DNA of 64,000 nucleotides from Microbacterium proteolyticum (GTDB lineage Bacteria > Actinomycetota > Actinomycetes > Actinomycetales > Microbacteriaceae): assembly GCF_014192415.1 (NCBI RefSeq), contig NZ_JACHXY010000003.1, forward strand, positions 122,227 through 186,226. Direction: 5' to 3'. The translations under genes and the position numbers were made by a program. The notes beneath the pieces were generated by a model that did not search any database, was not told the origin of the DNA, and saw only the letters and a list, made by a program, of their open reading frames with translations. The stretch's first letter is position 1. Each line of letters begins with the position of its first letter. This document shows positions 40,949 through 49,930 of the stretch, in pieces.

Positions 40949-42100
40949 TCATCCGTCGTAATCGACGCGGACGACGTCGGTGCGCGGGTGCGACTGGCAG
41001 GTGAGGACATAGCCGCGCTCGATCTCGTCGGGCTCGAGCGCGTAGTTCTCCGTCATCGACACCGCCCCCTCGATCACGCGGGCGCGGCAGGTGCCGCACA
41101 CACCCCCGGCGCAGGCGAAGGGCACGTCGGGGCGCACGCGGAGGGCGGCGGCGAGGATCGTCTCGTTCGCGGCGACCGGGCTCTCGACCGCGGCGGACTG
41201 CCCGTCGAGTGTGAACGCGATGCGGCGCACCGCCTCGTCGGCGCGCACGCGCACGGGGCGCGCGCCGCCGGTCTGCGCGGGCGCGTCGCCGGAGCCTGCG
41301 GTGAACATCTCGAACCGCACGCGCTCCCGCGGCACGCCCATCTCGCCCAGCACCCCGCGGCACAGCTCGACCAGCGCGTACGGTCCGCAGAGGAACCACT
41401 CGTCGACGGAAGCCGTATCGATGAGCCGCGACAGGATCACGCGCAGACGCTCCTCGTCGATGCGACCCGAGAACACCGGTGCGGTGCGCTGCTCGCGCGA
41501 GAGCACGTGGTGAAGGGTCAGCCGAGCCGGGTAGCGGTCCTTCAGGTCGGCGAGCTCGTCGACGAACATCACGTCGGTCGACGAGCGATTGGCGTACACG
41601 ATCGTCATGCGCGTCTCGGCGGATCGTTCGAGCACGCCCGCGGCGAGCGCCATGATCGGAGTGATCCCCGATCCCGCGGCGATCGCGACGACGTGGCCGG
41701 TGGCCGTCGAGGCCCGGGAGACGAAGGTGCCCTGGGGGCTCATCACGTCGATCTCGTCGCCGGGGCGCAGGCCGTCGTGCGCCCAGGATGAGAATCGACC
41801 CTCGGGGTCGCGTTTGATGCCCACGCTGAGGGAGCCGTGCGCGGGCGGGCGGCACAGGGAGTAGGAACGACGAAGCTCCTCCCCGTCGACGCGGGCACGC
41901 AGCGCGACGTATTGACCCGGGGCGTAGTCGAACGCGTCGTCGAGATCGTCGGGAACGGTGAAGGTCACCTCGATCGCCGTCGGCGTGAGCGGGCGCACGT
42001 CGGCGACGCGAAGGGTGTGGAATCGGGCGCGGGCGGTGTCGGCACGCGCATCGGCGGCGACTCCCGCGGGGCCCGGGGGCACGGCATCCATCGTCGTCAT
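40949..42100 (-). CDS. paaE: Phenylacetyl-CoA epoxygenase reductase subunit PaaE
   Basis: 383 aa. The ferredoxin-NADP reductase-like half shows RRSYSLCRPP (FAD binding) and AAGSGITPIMALA (NAD(P)H binding), with WFLCGPYALVE. The C-terminal plant-type 2Fe-2S ferredoxin domain reads FACAGGVCGTCRARVIEGA...LTCQSHP with the four Cys. It passes electrons from NADPH to the PaaA di-iron centre. The ATG at 42100 overlaps the paaD stop. Length is typical; a Pro/Ala-rich leader of about 25 residues precedes the reductase domain. Confidence 0.93.
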   Translation of the reverse strand: MTTMDAVPPGPAGVAADARADTARARFHTLRVADVRPLTPTAIEVTFTVPDDLDDAFDYAPGQYVALRARVDGEELRRSYSLCRPPAHGSLSVGIKRDPEGRFSSWAHDGLRPGDEIDVMSPQGTFVSRASTATGHVVAIAAGSGITPIMALAAGVLERSAETRMTIVYANRSSTDVMFVDELADLKDRYPARLTLHHVLSREQRTAPVFSGRIDEERLRVILSRLIDTASVDEWFLCGPYALVELCRGVLGEMGVPRERVRFEMFTAGSGDAPAQTGGARPVRVRADEAVRRIAFTLDGQSAAVESPVAANETILAAALRVRPDVPFACAGGVCGTCRARVIEGAVSMTENYALEPDEIERGYVLTCQSHPRTDVVRVDYDG

Positions 42101-42582
42101 CAGAGCGCCTTGAAGTGGTCGAACGGCTCGAGGCACGCGCGGCACTCCCAGTGCGCCTTGCACGAGGTGGAGCCGAAGCGGGAGACTTCGCGCGTGTCGA
42201 GGGAGCCGCAGCGCGGGCAGGCGACGCTGAGCGTGAGGCGGATGGGTCCGGCGGGTGCGCGTCCGGTGGGCGGGGCGATGCCGTAGGCGATGAGTTTGCG
42301 CTTCCCGGCGTCGCTCATCCAGTCGGTCGTCCACGCGGGCGCGAGGGTGGTCTTCACCACGACACGCTCGAAGCCGGCCGAGGTGAGCGCCAGCACGATG
42401 TCGTCGCGGATGGCGTCGACGGCGGGGCACCCCGAGTACGTGGGCGTGATCGTGACCGTGACCGTGTCGTCGTCGAGGCGCACGTCGCGGAGCACTCCCA
42501 GGTCGTCGATCGTGAGCACCGGGACCTCGGGATCGACGACCGCAGCGACCACCTCGCGCGCACGATCGAGCGTGGCGATCAC
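42100..42582 (-). CDS. paaD: Phenylacetyl-CoA epoxygenase subunit PaaD
   Basis: 160 aa. The N-terminal MIP18/SufT-like domain includes DPEVPVLTIDDLGVLRDV and PTYSGCPAVDAI; the C-terminal zinc-ribbon part includes CPRCGS and CKAHWECRACLEPF. PaaD is needed for maturation or Fe-S delivery in the epoxygenase complex. The GTG at 42582 overlaps the paaC stop (GTGA), so the gene is translationally coupled. Confidence 0.92.
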   Translation of the reverse strand: MIATLDRAREVVAAVVDPEVPVLTIDDLGVLRDVRLDDDTVTVTITPTYSGCPAVDAIRDDIVLALTSAGFERVVVKTTLAPAWTTDWMSDAGKRKLIAYGIAPPTGRAPAGPIRLTLSVACPRCGSLDTREVSRFGSTSCKAHWECRACLEPFDHFKAL

Positions 42583-43472
42583 CAGGTCGCCCCCGGGTGG
42601 CGGCGGGCCAGCACCTGCATCTCGGCGAGGAGCGGCCCGAAGGCGGGGTGGTGGATGCCGCGGCGTCCGCCGGCCGACGATGCGGGGATCGTGGGAACCG
42701 GCACGTCCTCCTCTGCGAGCACCGCCGCCAGCACGTCGTCGACGCGCCCGCGCAGCGTCGAGGGACGCACCGCCACGTCGCCGAGACGGTCGTGCAGGGG
42801 CTCGTCACGGAAGAGCTCGTCGAGGAACGGCCAGGTGTCGTCGAGCGCGACGAGGAAGCGCCGTCGTGACTCGTCGGTTCCCCCGGCCAGACGCAGCGTC
42901 CACTGCACGGCGTGGTCGCGGTGGTAGTCCACCTCTTTCTCCGCCTTGGCCGCGACGGCGGCGAGAACGGGATCGGTGGAGGCCGTGAGCTCGCGGTACA
43001 GCTCGAGAAGGTGGGCCGAGGCGAGGAGCTGGCGCACGATCGTGTGCGCGAAGTCGCCGCTCGGGAGCTCGAACAGCCAGGCGCAGCGGAACTCGTGCTC
43101 GTCGCGCCCGTAGGCGAGGTCGTCTTCGCTGCGACCGTCGTGGCTGCCGGCGTAGCGCAGGAGCGGACGGGCGTGGCCGAGCAGATCGAGGGCGATGTTC
43201 GCGAGGGCCACGTCCTCTTCGAGCTCGGGCGCACGGGCGACCCAGCCGCACAGGTTCTGCGCGAGCACGAGCGCGTCGTCGCCGAGGCGCATCGCGTAGG
43301 CGGCGACGTCGGGGCCCGCGGCGCGCTCCTGCCCCCCGGCGAACTCGGCGGAGAGCTCGCGTGCGTCGAGCGAGACGTCGCCGTGCGGGTCGTCGACGTG
43401 ATGTCCCGCGTCGACGCCAGGTCGCTGAGCCCGTCGAAAGGACCGGGAGTCGCGGTCGGTCGCGGTGCTCAC
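42579..43472 (-). CDS. paaC: Phenylacetyl-CoA epoxygenase structural subunit PaaC
   Basis: 297 aa ferritin-like four-helix protein. Core blocks are YAMRLGDDALVLAQNLCGWVARAPELEEDVALANIALDLLGHARPLL, FELPSGDFAHTIVRQLL and AEKEVDYHRDHAVQWTLRLAGGTDES. PaaC pairs with PaaA as the structural, non-catalytic subunit. The first 50 residues (GTG at 43472) are poorly conserved, so the mature start may be a little downstream. Both ends overlap neighbours by 4 bp. Confidence 0.92.
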   Translation of the reverse strand: MSTATDRDSRSFRRAQRPGVDAGHHVDDPHGDVSLDARELSAEFAGGQERAAGPDVAAYAMRLGDDALVLAQNLCGWVARAPELEEDVALANIALDLLGHARPLLRYAGSHDGRSEDDLAYGRDEHEFRCAWLFELPSGDFAHTIVRQLLASAHLLELYRELTASTDPVLAAVAAKAEKEVDYHRDHAVQWTLRLAGGTDESRRRFLVALDDTWPFLDELFRDEPLHDRLGDVAVRPSTLRGRVDDVLAAVLAEEDVPVPTIPASSAGGRRGIHHPAFGPLLAEMQVLARRHPGATW

Positions 43473-43774
43473 AGGTGAGGCACCCCCTCGGATGCGGTGT
43501 AGTACACCGCATGGCGGTAGTTCTTCCCCGCCGGCGACTCGAAGAAGGCGCCCTTCGCTCCCGGGTCGCTGGTGGTCACGGCATCCGAGGGCACGACCCA
43601 CACCGACACGCCCTCTCCGCGGCGGGTGTACAGGTCGCGGGCGTTGCGCACGGCGAGCTCGGCGTCGGGCGCGTGGAGCGAGCCGACGTGAACGTGGCTG
43701 AGGCCGCGGCTGGCGCGCACGAACACCTCCCACAGGGGCCAGGTCTCGTCGGGGCTTCCCCCGGGCGTGACCAT
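43469..43774 (-). CDS. paaB: Phenylacetyl-CoA epoxygenase subunit PaaB
   Basis: 101 aa. The family signature WPLWEVFVRASRGLSHVHVGSLHAPDAELAVRNARDLYTRRGEGVSVWVV is nearly complete, followed by SPAGKNYRHAVYY. PaaB bridges PaaAC heterodimers in the multicomponent epoxygenase. The ATG at 43774 overlaps the paaA stop. No fusion or truncation. Confidence 0.94.
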   Translation of the reverse strand: MVTPGGSPDETWPLWEVFVRASRGLSHVHVGSLHAPDAELAVRNARDLYTRRGEGVSVWVVPSDAVTTSDPGAKGAFFESPAGKNYRHAVYYTASEGVPHL

Positions 43775-44736
43775 CAGGCGGCCTCTCCCGCGGTGCGACG
43801 CTGCTTCTTCAGCGCGTACGCCGCGGCGGCTTCGCGTACCCATGCGCCCTCTTCGTGGGCGTCGCGGCGGTGCCGGCGACGGGTGGTGTTGAGCGGTCCA
43901 CGCCCGGCGAGCACCTCGTGGAACTCGGTCCAGTCGATCTCGCCCGTCTCGTACCGCCCGGTCTCGTCGTCGAAGCGCAGCTCCGGATCGGGAAGAGTGA
44001 CGCCCAGCACGGCTGCCTGCGGAACCAGCATCGACACGAACCGCTGGCGCAGTTCGTCGTTGCTGAACCGCTTGATGTTCCACGCCATCGACTGCGCCGA
44101 GTTGGGCGAGTCGTCGTCGGGCGGCCCGAACATCATGAGGCTCGGCCAGTACCAGCGGTCCACGGCATCCTGAGCCATCTCCCGCTGCGCCTCGGTGCCC
44201 TGCATCAGGGTGAGCAGGATCTCGAAACCCTGCCGCTGGTGGAACGACTCCTCCTTGCAGATGCGCACCATGGCGCGGCCGTAGGGTCCGTAGGACGCCC
44301 GGCACAGTGGCACCTGGTTGCAGATCGCGGCGCCGTCGACGAGCCACCCGATCGCGCCCATGTCGGCCCAGGTCGGGGCGGGGTAGTTGAAGATCGACGA
44401 GTAGCGCGCCTTCCCGTCGACGAGCTGCTGCGTCATCTCGTCGCGGGTGATGCCGAGGGTCTGCGCGGCGGAGTAGAGGTAGAGACCGTGGCCGGCTTCG
44501 TCCTGCACCTTGGCGAGAAGGATCGCCTTGCGCGCGAGGCTCGGGGCGCGGGTGATCCACGCCCCCTCGGGCTGCATACCGATGATCTCGGAGTGCGCGT
44601 GCTGCGAGATCTGGCGGATGAGCGTGCGGCGGTAGCCGTCCGGCATCCAGTCGCGGGGTTCGATGCGGCCGTCGGCTTCGATGAGCGCGTCGAACATCGC
44701 CTCGCCGTCGTGGACGTCGGGTGCGGTCATCGTCAT
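43774..44736 (-). CDS. paaA: Phenylacetyl-CoA epoxygenase catalytic subunit PaaA
   Basis: 320 aa. The di-iron ligands are in the typical ferritin-like spacing: Glu in [18 protein letters not shown] (E and H), and [15 protein letters not shown] (E and H). It introduces one oxygen atom into the ring of phenylacetyl-CoA. The ATG at 44736 ([11 protein letters not shown]) has AAGGAG 6 nt upstream. It is first gene of paaABCDE-paaG, with a promoter and a 17-bp operator immediately upstream. Confidence 0.95.
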   Translation of the reverse strand: MTMTAPDVHDGEAMFDALIEADGRIEPRDWMPDGYRRTLIRQISQHAHSEIIGMQPEGAWITRAPSLARKAILLAKVQDEAGHGLYLYSAAQTLGITRDEMTQQLVDGKARYSSIFNYPAPTWADMGAIGWLVDGAAICNQVPLCRASYGPYGRAMVRICKEESFHQRQGFEILLTLMQGTEAQREMAQDAVDRWYWPSLMMFGPPDDDSPNSAQSMAWNIKRFSNDELRQRFVSMLVPQAAVLGVTLPDPELRFDDETGRYETGEIDWTEFHEVLAGRGPLNTTRRRHRRDAHEEGAWVREAAAAYALKKQRRTAGEAA

Positions 44737-44753
44737 CGTCGACTCCTTTAACA

Positions 44754-44770
44754 GACCGATCGTTCAGTAA
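44754..44770. promoter_or_regulatory. TetR-type (PaaR-like) operator upstream of paaA
   Basis: GACCGATCGTTCAGTAA, an imperfect palindrome (ACYGA-N-CG-W-TCRGT core), occurs here and, base for base, at 48616-48632 before paaF. It follows the -10 directly, so a repressor bound there would cover the transcription start. A TetR-family PaaR is the expected ligand in actinobacteria, but no such gene is in the window. Confidence 0.75.
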
Positions 44771-44799
44771 AGTGTATCCCCGGGGTTGTCGCTCCGCAA
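44771..44799 (-). promoter_or_regulatory. Promoter of paaABCDE-paaG
   Basis: On the minus strand TTGCGG (44794-44799), 17 bp, then TACACT (44771-44776): a good housekeeping-type promoter, followed immediately by the operator at 44754-44770. Confidence 0.65.
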
Positions 44800-44810
44800 C
44801 GGCCGCACGC

Positions 44811-46850
44811 TCACGCCGGCATCGGCTGCCAGGTCTTCGCCACGAGCGTCAGCACGTCGTACTGCGCGACGATCTCGTCGTCCTGATTCCGGATCACGGC
44901 ATCCCACCGCACCTCGCCGTACTCGTCGGTCTCGCGCGGGGTGATCTGCTTGGCCGTGAGGGCGACGCGAATGCGATCGCCGGGTGAGACAGGGGTGACG
45001 AACCGGAGGTTCTCCAGGCCCGAATTCGCCAGCACCGGCCCCGGCGCGGGGTCGACGAAGAGCCCTGCCGCCCACGACACGAGCAGGTATCCGTGCGCGA
45101 CGCGCCCCGGGAAGAAGGGGTTCGCCGCGGCCGACTCCTCGTCCATGTGGGCGTAGAAGGTGTCACCGGTGAAGGTCGCGAACACCTCGATGTCGTCGAG
45201 GGCGACTTCGCGTTCGCCCGACTCCACGGCATCCCCGATCTTCAGATCCGAGAGGGCTTTGCGGAAGGGATGGATGCCGCCGGTATCGGTGTCGGCACCC
45301 GGATGCCACACTCCGGTGAGCGCGGTGAGCATGCGGGGAGAGCCTTGGATCGCCGTCCGCTGCATGTGATGAAGCACGGAGCGGATGCCGCCGAGCTCCT
45401 CGCCGCCGCCGGCGCGTCCGGGGCCGCCGTGCACGAGATGCGGCACGGGGGCGCCGTGGCCGGTCGAGGTGCGGGCGTCGTCGCGGTCGAGGAAGAGTAC
45501 GCGTCCGTTCATCGCCCCCATGCGCGTGAGCAGCTCGGTCGCGACGTCGGGGTCGTGGGTGGCGACGCTGGTGACGAGCGAGCCGCCGCCCCGGCTGACG
45601 ATGGTCGCCGCGTCGGCGACGTCGGTGTACTCCACGATGCTGGCGACGGGTCCGAAGGCCTCGACGTCGTTGACCGCCGGGGTCGCGGCATCCGCGAAGG
45701 CGAGCAGCATGGGCTGGAGGAAGGCGCCGTTGGCGGACACCCCCGGCGGCGTCTCGGCCGAGCCGACCACGAACCGCCCGCCGGCTTCTTCGAGGACGCG
45801 CACCTGCCGCAGTACGTCGTCGCGCTGCGCGAGGGAGACGACCGGGCCCATCGTCACGCCCTCGGCACGCGGGTCGCCGATGACGACGCGCTCCGCGATC
45901 TTGCGCCGCAGCGCCTCGGCCACGGCGTCCGTCATCCCCGCCGGGACGATCGCACGGCGGATCGCGGTGCACTTCTGCCCCGCCTTGGTGGTGAGCTCGA
46001 CGAGCAGCTGCTTCACGTACGCGTCGAATTCCGGGGTGCCGGGCACAGCGTCGGGGCCGAGGATCGAGGCGTTGATCGAGTCGGTCTCGCTCGTGAAACG
46101 GACGCCCGGTTTCGCCCGGGCGCGCAGCCGCTCGGCGGTGGAGGCGCTGCCGGTGAAGCCGACGGTGTCGCCGAGATCGAGCAGGTCGAACAGGCCGGGA
46201 ACGCTTCCGCTGACCAACTGCAGCGAGCCCTCGGGCAGCAGCCCCGACTCGACGACGATGCGCACCCACGCCTCGGCGACGTACGAGGTGGGGGTCGCCG
46301 GCTTGACGATGGTGGGGAGTCCGGCGAGAAAGGCCGGCGCGAACTTCTCGAGCGCGCCCCACATCGGGAAGTTGAAGGCGTTGATCTGCACCGCAACGCC
46401 CGTCAGGCGCGTGTACACGTGCCGGCCGAGGAAGGATCCGTCCTTCGACAGCGGCTCGATCGGTCCATCGAGCACGACCGTGCCCGCGGGAAGCTCGCGG
46501 CGCGCCTTCGACGAGAAGGTGAACAGCACGCCGATGCCGCCGTCGACGTCGCTCAGCGAATCGCGGCGCGTCGAGCCGGAGCGCTCCGACAGGGCGTAGA
46601 GCTCTTCGCGGCGGTCGTTCAAGGCGATCGCGAGGTTCTTCAGCACCATCGCGCGCTGGGGGAAGGCGAGTGCGCCGAGGCTCTTCCGCCCCGCGGTGCG
46701 GGCGTGGGAGACGGCGCCCGCGAGGTCGAGGTCCCGTGTGCTGACCCGGACGATCTCGTCGCCCGTCGACGCGTCGCGCACGATCGCGGCATCCGGATCG
46801 CTCTCCGGCGTCCACCAGGCGCCGTTCACGTAACTCGGCAGATACGTCAT
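44811..46850 (-). CDS. paaZ: Bifunctional oxepin-CoA hydrolase / aldehyde dehydrogenase PaaZ
   Basis: 679 aa fusion, as in the family. The N-terminal aldehyde dehydrogenase domain (about 1-520) has NAFNFPMWGALEKFAPAFLAGLPTIVKPA and the catalytic GQKCTAIRR Cys near residue 295. The C-terminal MaoC-like R-hydratase domain (about 540-679) has TFTGDTFYAHMDEESAAANPFFPGRVAHGYLLVSWAAGLFV. It opens the oxepin ring and oxidises the aldehyde to 3-oxo-5,6-dehydrosuberyl-CoA. The ATG at 46850 overlaps the paaH stop. It closes the first paa unit. Confidence 0.94.
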   Translation of the reverse strand: MTYLPSYVNGAWWTPESDPDAAIVRDASTGDEIVRVSTRDLDLAGAVSHARTAGRKSLGALAFPQRAMVLKNLAIALNDRREELYALSERSGSTRRDSLSDVDGGIGVLFTFSSKARRELPAGTVVLDGPIEPLSKDGSFLGRHVYTRLTGVAVQINAFNFPMWGALEKFAPAFLAGLPTIVKPATPTSYVAEAWVRIVVESGLLPEGSLQLVSGSVPGLFDLLDLGDTVGFTGSASTAERLRARAKPGVRFTSETDSINASILGPDAVPGTPEFDAYVKQLLVELTTKAGQKCTAIRRAIVPAGMTDAVAEALRRKIAERVVIGDPRAEGVTMGPVVSLAQRDDVLRQVRVLEEAGGRFVVGSAETPPGVSANGAFLQPMLLAFADAATPAVNDVEAFGPVASIVEYTDVADAATIVSRGGGSLVTSVATHDPDVATELLTRMGAMNGRVLFLDRDDARTSTGHGAPVPHLVHGGPGRAGGGEELGGIRSVLHHMQRTAIQGSPRMLTALTGVWHPGADTDTGGIHPFRKALSDLKIGDAVESGEREVALDDIEVFATFTGDTFYAHMDEESAAANPFFPGRVAHGYLLVSWAAGLFVDPAPGPVLANSGLENLRFVTPVSPGDRIRVALTAKQITPRETDEYGEVRWDAVIRNQDDEIVAQYDVLTLVAKTWQPMPA

Positions 46851-47773
46851 CGATCGCTCCATTCGTAGAAGCCGCGGCCGGTCTTCCGACCCAGATGCCC
46901 CTCGGCGACGAGCTGCCTCAGCAGCGCGGGCGGGGTGAAGCGCGCGCCGAACGCACGCTCGAGCTCTTCGGCGATGCCCAGTCGCACGTCCAGTCCCACG
47001 ATGTCGGTCGTGCGGAGGGGACCCATCGGATGCCGATACCCCCGCTCCATCGCCGTGTCGATGTCGTGCGCCGAGGCGACCCCCTCCTCGAGCATGCGGA
47101 TCGCCTCGAGCCCCAGCGCCACCCCGAGTCGGCTCGACGCGAACCCCGGCGCATCGCGCACGACGACGGCGGTCTTGCCGATGGCGCCCACCCAATTCAG
47201 GGCTGCCTGCACGACCTCCGGAACGGTGGCGGCGCCGGTCACGACTTCGACCAGCGCCGATGCCGGCACGGGGTTGAAGAAATGCAGGCCGAGGAAGCGC
47301 TCGGGGCGACGCAGAGAGGCGGCGAGCGCGTCGATCGAGATCGAGGAGGTGTTGGATGCCACCACCGCGGCGTCGTCGACGACCTCCTCGATCCGCGCGA
47401 GGGCGTCGACCTTCACGACGCGGTCCTCCGGGACGGCCTCGACGACCAGCCCCGCACCGGCGAAAGCGGTGAGGTCGGTGCCGGCGGTGAGCGTGTCGGC
47501 ATCCGGGACCGTCCTCCCCCGCGCCGCGGACCGCTCCAGGTCGGCGTCGACCCGGGCCCGGGCGTGGCCGGCGGCGGCGTCGTCGCGCTCGACGATGTGC
47601 ACGCGGCAGCCGGCGAGCAGGAAGGCATGCGCGATGCCGGCGCCCATGCGACCCCCGCCGAGCACGCCGACGGTGGCGGGAAGGGATGCCGGAGGTGCGG
47701 ATCGGGTCGTTGCGCCGGCGCTCGGGTCGGCGGGGTGGGTGGTCGTGACGGCGCGGGTGCCGGGAGGGGTCAC
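46847..47773 (-). CDS. paaH: 3-hydroxyacyl-CoA dehydrogenase, PaaH-like
   Basis: 308 aa. After about 30 low-complexity residues, the NAD-binding motif VGVLGGGRMGAGIAHAFLLAGCRVHIVE opens the Rossmann domain. ASNTSSISIDALA, GLHFFNPVPASALVEVV and RDAPGFASSRLGVALGLEA are the conserved family blocks. In paa catabolism it oxidises 3-hydroxyadipyl-CoA. The GTG at 47773 overlaps the paaF stop; a further in-frame GTG about 8 codons on is an alternative start. Confidence 0.88.
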   Translation of the reverse strand: MTPPGTRAVTTTHPADPSAGATTRSAPPASLPATVGVLGGGRMGAGIAHAFLLAGCRVHIVERDDAAAGHARARVDADLERSAARGRTVPDADTLTAGTDLTAFAGAGLVVEAVPEDRVVKVDALARIEEVVDDAAVVASNTSSISIDALAASLRRPERFLGLHFFNPVPASALVEVVTGAATVPEVVQAALNWVGAIGKTAVVVRDAPGFASSRLGVALGLEAIRMLEEGVASAHDIDTAMERGYRHPMGPLRTTDIVGLDVRLGIAEELERAFGARFTPPALLRQLVAEGHLGRKTGRGFYEWSDR

Positions 47774-48555
47774 GGCTTCTTCCTCTCCAGGAACGCGGTC
47801 ATGCGCCGGCGCTTGTCGACGCTGTCGAAGAGTTCGGCCTGCAACTCGCCGTCGATGGCGGGGTGCGCCGCGCGCGGCGCCCGCAGAGCGCGTTTGGTGA
47901 GCACCGTGGCGCGGGCGGAGTTCGCCGCGATCCGGTCGGCGATCGCGTGCGCGGCGGCGAGCAGGTCGTCGGGCTCGTGCACGCTCGACACCAGCCCCCA
48001 GGCGAGAGCCTCGTCGGCGTCGATGACGCGCCCGGTGAGCAGCAGCGCGCTCGCGCGCGCGTGCCCCACGATCTCGGGCAGGCGCCATGATGCTCCCGCC
48101 GCGGCGATGATGCCCAGCCCCGGCTCGGGGTTGCCGAAGCGCGCGCGGGGCGTTCCGATGCGGATGTCGGCCGCGTACGCGAGCTCGGCGCCACCGCCCA
48201 GGGCGAAGCCGTCGACGGCGGCGATCACGGGCATCGGCAGGTGGCGGATGCGGTCGAACACGGCGGCATTGATGCCGCGGCGGGCGTCGTCGCCGGTGCG
48301 TTCGCGCAGTTCGGCGATGTCTGCTCCGGCGGCGAAGATCCCGTCCGTCCCCGTCACGATGAGGGTACGGGGCTGCTCCTCGAGCAGCGCGCACAGGGCG
48401 TGCAGCTCGTCGACCATCGCCTGGTCGATCGCATTTCGCCGGTCGGGGCGGTCGAGGGTCGCGATGACGCGGTCGTCCGTCGGCTCGATCCGCAGGCGCG
48501 GCGTCTCCTGCTCTACGGGTGTGCGCGCTCCGCCGGCGAGAATCGCGTCCGACAT
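47770..48555 (-). CDS. paaF: Enoyl-CoA hydratase, PaaF-like
   Basis: 261 aa crotonase. AAVDGFALGGGAELAYAADIRIGTPRARFGNPEPGLGIIAAAGASWRL supplies both catalytic Glu regions of a true hydratase, and the C terminus FLERKKP is short but typical. In the pathway PaaF hydrates 2,3-dehydroadipyl-CoA. The ATG at 48555 was preferred over ATG 48561 because GGAGAGG lies 6 nt before it and abuts the other. It is first gene of paaF-paaH-paaZ behind the second copy of the paa operator. Confidence 0.87.
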   Translation of the reverse strand: MSDAILAGGARTPVEQETPRLRIEPTDDRVIATLDRPDRRNAIDQAMVDELHALCALLEEQPRTLIVTGTDGIFAAGADIAELRERTGDDARRGINAAVFDRIRHLPMPVIAAVDGFALGGGAELAYAADIRIGTPRARFGNPEPGLGIIAAAGASWRLPEIVGHARASALLLTGRVIDADEALAWGLVSSVHEPDDLLAAAHAIADRIAANSARATVLTKRALRAPRAAHPAIDGELQAELFDSVDKRRRMTAFLERKKP

Positions 48556-48615
48556 CGCCATCCTCTCCCCCGCCTGCTCTGGCGGGGTTGCCAGGCCTCG
48601 ACTCCGAGGTTTTAC

Positions 48616-48632
48616 GACCGATCGTTCAGTAA
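48616..48632. promoter_or_regulatory. TetR-type (PaaR-like) operator upstream of paaF
   Basis: The 17-mer is identical to that at 44754-44770 and sits 61 bp before the paaF start. It overlaps the last base of the -10 element of its promoter, which implies common repression of both paa units. Confidence 0.75.
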
Positions 48633-48660
48633 TCATGCCAGGCGAACACGCCGACGGCAA
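48632..48660 (-). promoter_or_regulatory. Promoter of paaF-paaH-paaZ
   Basis: On the minus strand TTGCCG (48655-48660), 17 bp, CATGAT (48632-48637). Geometry and operator position mirror the paaA promoter. Confidence 0.55.
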
Positions 48661-48801
48661 TGCGCACCTGGAATCCCCCGACCGTGCCGAGCGCACGCGG
48701 CTCGAAGATGTCGGGTCACCGGTCTCGTCAGACGTGCGGTCTCGCGAGGGTGGCGCCGACGGTCGCTCGCGGCGCCGCCGGCGATGACGAAAGGAGAAGG
48801 G

Positions 48802-48874
48802 TGCCCCCGACAGGATTCGAACCTGCGACGCCCGCGTTAGGAGTGCGGCGCTCTATCCCCTGAGCTACGAAGGC
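48802..48874 (-). tRNA. tRNA-Arg (anticodon CCT)
   Basis: The 73-nt cloverleaf on the minus strand begins GCCTTCGTAGCTCAGGGGA and has acceptor pairing GCCTTCG/CGGGGGC with two G-T pairs. The anticodon loop CTCCTAA gives anticodon CCT, and the T-arm is CAGGTTCGAATCCTG. CCA is not encoded. It reads the rare AGG codon. The 202 bp to the next gene (49077) hold no gene I can support. Confidence 0.95.
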
Positions 48875-49076
48875 GGGATGCGACCAGTTTAGTGCGCGGC
48901 GATCGGCGGATCGGATGCGTGTCCACGGGCCGCCTCGGTCGGGATGCCAGGGGCGGGGACGCGGCGGCCGGGACGGTGTGCTATCGGTGCCGGGCGTCGC
49001 GACGCTCCGGTCGGGGACGGTGGTCGGGAACGCCGCAGTCACGACACCGCGGTCGGCATGCGGTGGTCGAGACGTC

Positions 49077-49817
49077 TCAGCCGGCGACGTCCGGGGCGGC
49101 GATGCGACGGCGCAGCCCCGGGATGAGCCCGTCATCCCAGCGGCCGGGCTCGGCGGGGGCCGCCTGACGCACGTCGACTCCCTCCGATCCGATGCTCGCG
49201 ACGCACACCAGCAACGACTCGAGCACGTGACCGTCGTGGGCGTCTCGCCGTAGCACCGACGCCGATGGAACGCCGGTGGCGTGCGCGACGACGTCGAGCC
49301 ACGGCATCCACCAGTCCTCCCCCGGGCCGATGCCGGCACGACGGAAGTCCTCGAGCCACCGCCCGATGCGCGGGGTGACCGGGTCGTCGATCGCGTGGTG
49401 AGCGATCATGTGGGTGCCGGGCGCGATCCGTGAGCGACGCACGACGAGGCCGTCCCATTCCACGAGGTGGGCACCGTCGGCATCCACCTCCACGAGATTG
49501 AACCCCCGCGTGGTCGGACGGGCCGCGATGCCGGCCCCCACCGCGTCGAGCGGAATGCCACCGCGGCTGACGACCTCGTCGTCGGAGCGGTCGGACAGGT
49601 CCTCCCTGTTGAGCAGCACGGCCAGTCGTCGCGCGTCAGGGTCGACGGCCAGCCAGGCACCGCCCGCGCGATCGTCGCGAACGCCCAGGACACCACCGCG
49701 CTCCGGCCACCACGGCCCGAGGCCGCGCCAGGGTCGGTCGCGCTCCTCATCACGGACGGCGAGCAGGCGAACGGGCTCGCCCGCGGTCTCCGGAACGTCG
49801 ATCACGACCGTGCACAT
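49077..49817 (-). CDS. NRDE/TANGO2-family protein
   Basis: 246 aa. The start MCTVVIDVPE puts Cys2 at the N terminus, the Ntn-hydrolase-like nucleophile position of NRDE/TANGO2 proteins, and the NRDE motif region is represented by AVRDEERDRPWRG. GVLGVRDDRAGGAWLAVD and the NREDLSD block follow the family pattern. Function is unknown; eukaryotic relatives affect heme or lipid handling. The ATG at 49817 was preferred because it exposes Met-Cys; a GTG 9 bp upstream would bury it. It is divergent from coaBC. Confidence 0.82.
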   Translation of the reverse strand: MCTVVIDVPETAGEPVRLLAVRDEERDRPWRGLGPWWPERGGVLGVRDDRAGGAWLAVDPDARRLAVLLNREDLSDRSDDEVVSRGGIPLDAVGAGIAARPTTRGFNLVEVDADGAHLVEWDGLVVRRSRIAPGTHMIAHHAIDDPVTPRIGRWLEDFRRAGIGPGEDWWMPWLDVVAHATGVPSASVLRRDAHDGHVLESLLVCVASIGSEGVDVRQAAPAEPGRWDDGLIPGLRRRIAAPDVAG

Positions 49818-49930
49818 TCCGTCCACGCTACCGGCGCGCGGTGCGGTGGGGTCTCCCCTTCTCGCGACACCTTCTCGCTCCGATGGGACTGACCGCCCCG
49901 CTTCGGCAGCCGACCTGGAAGACTGGGGCG

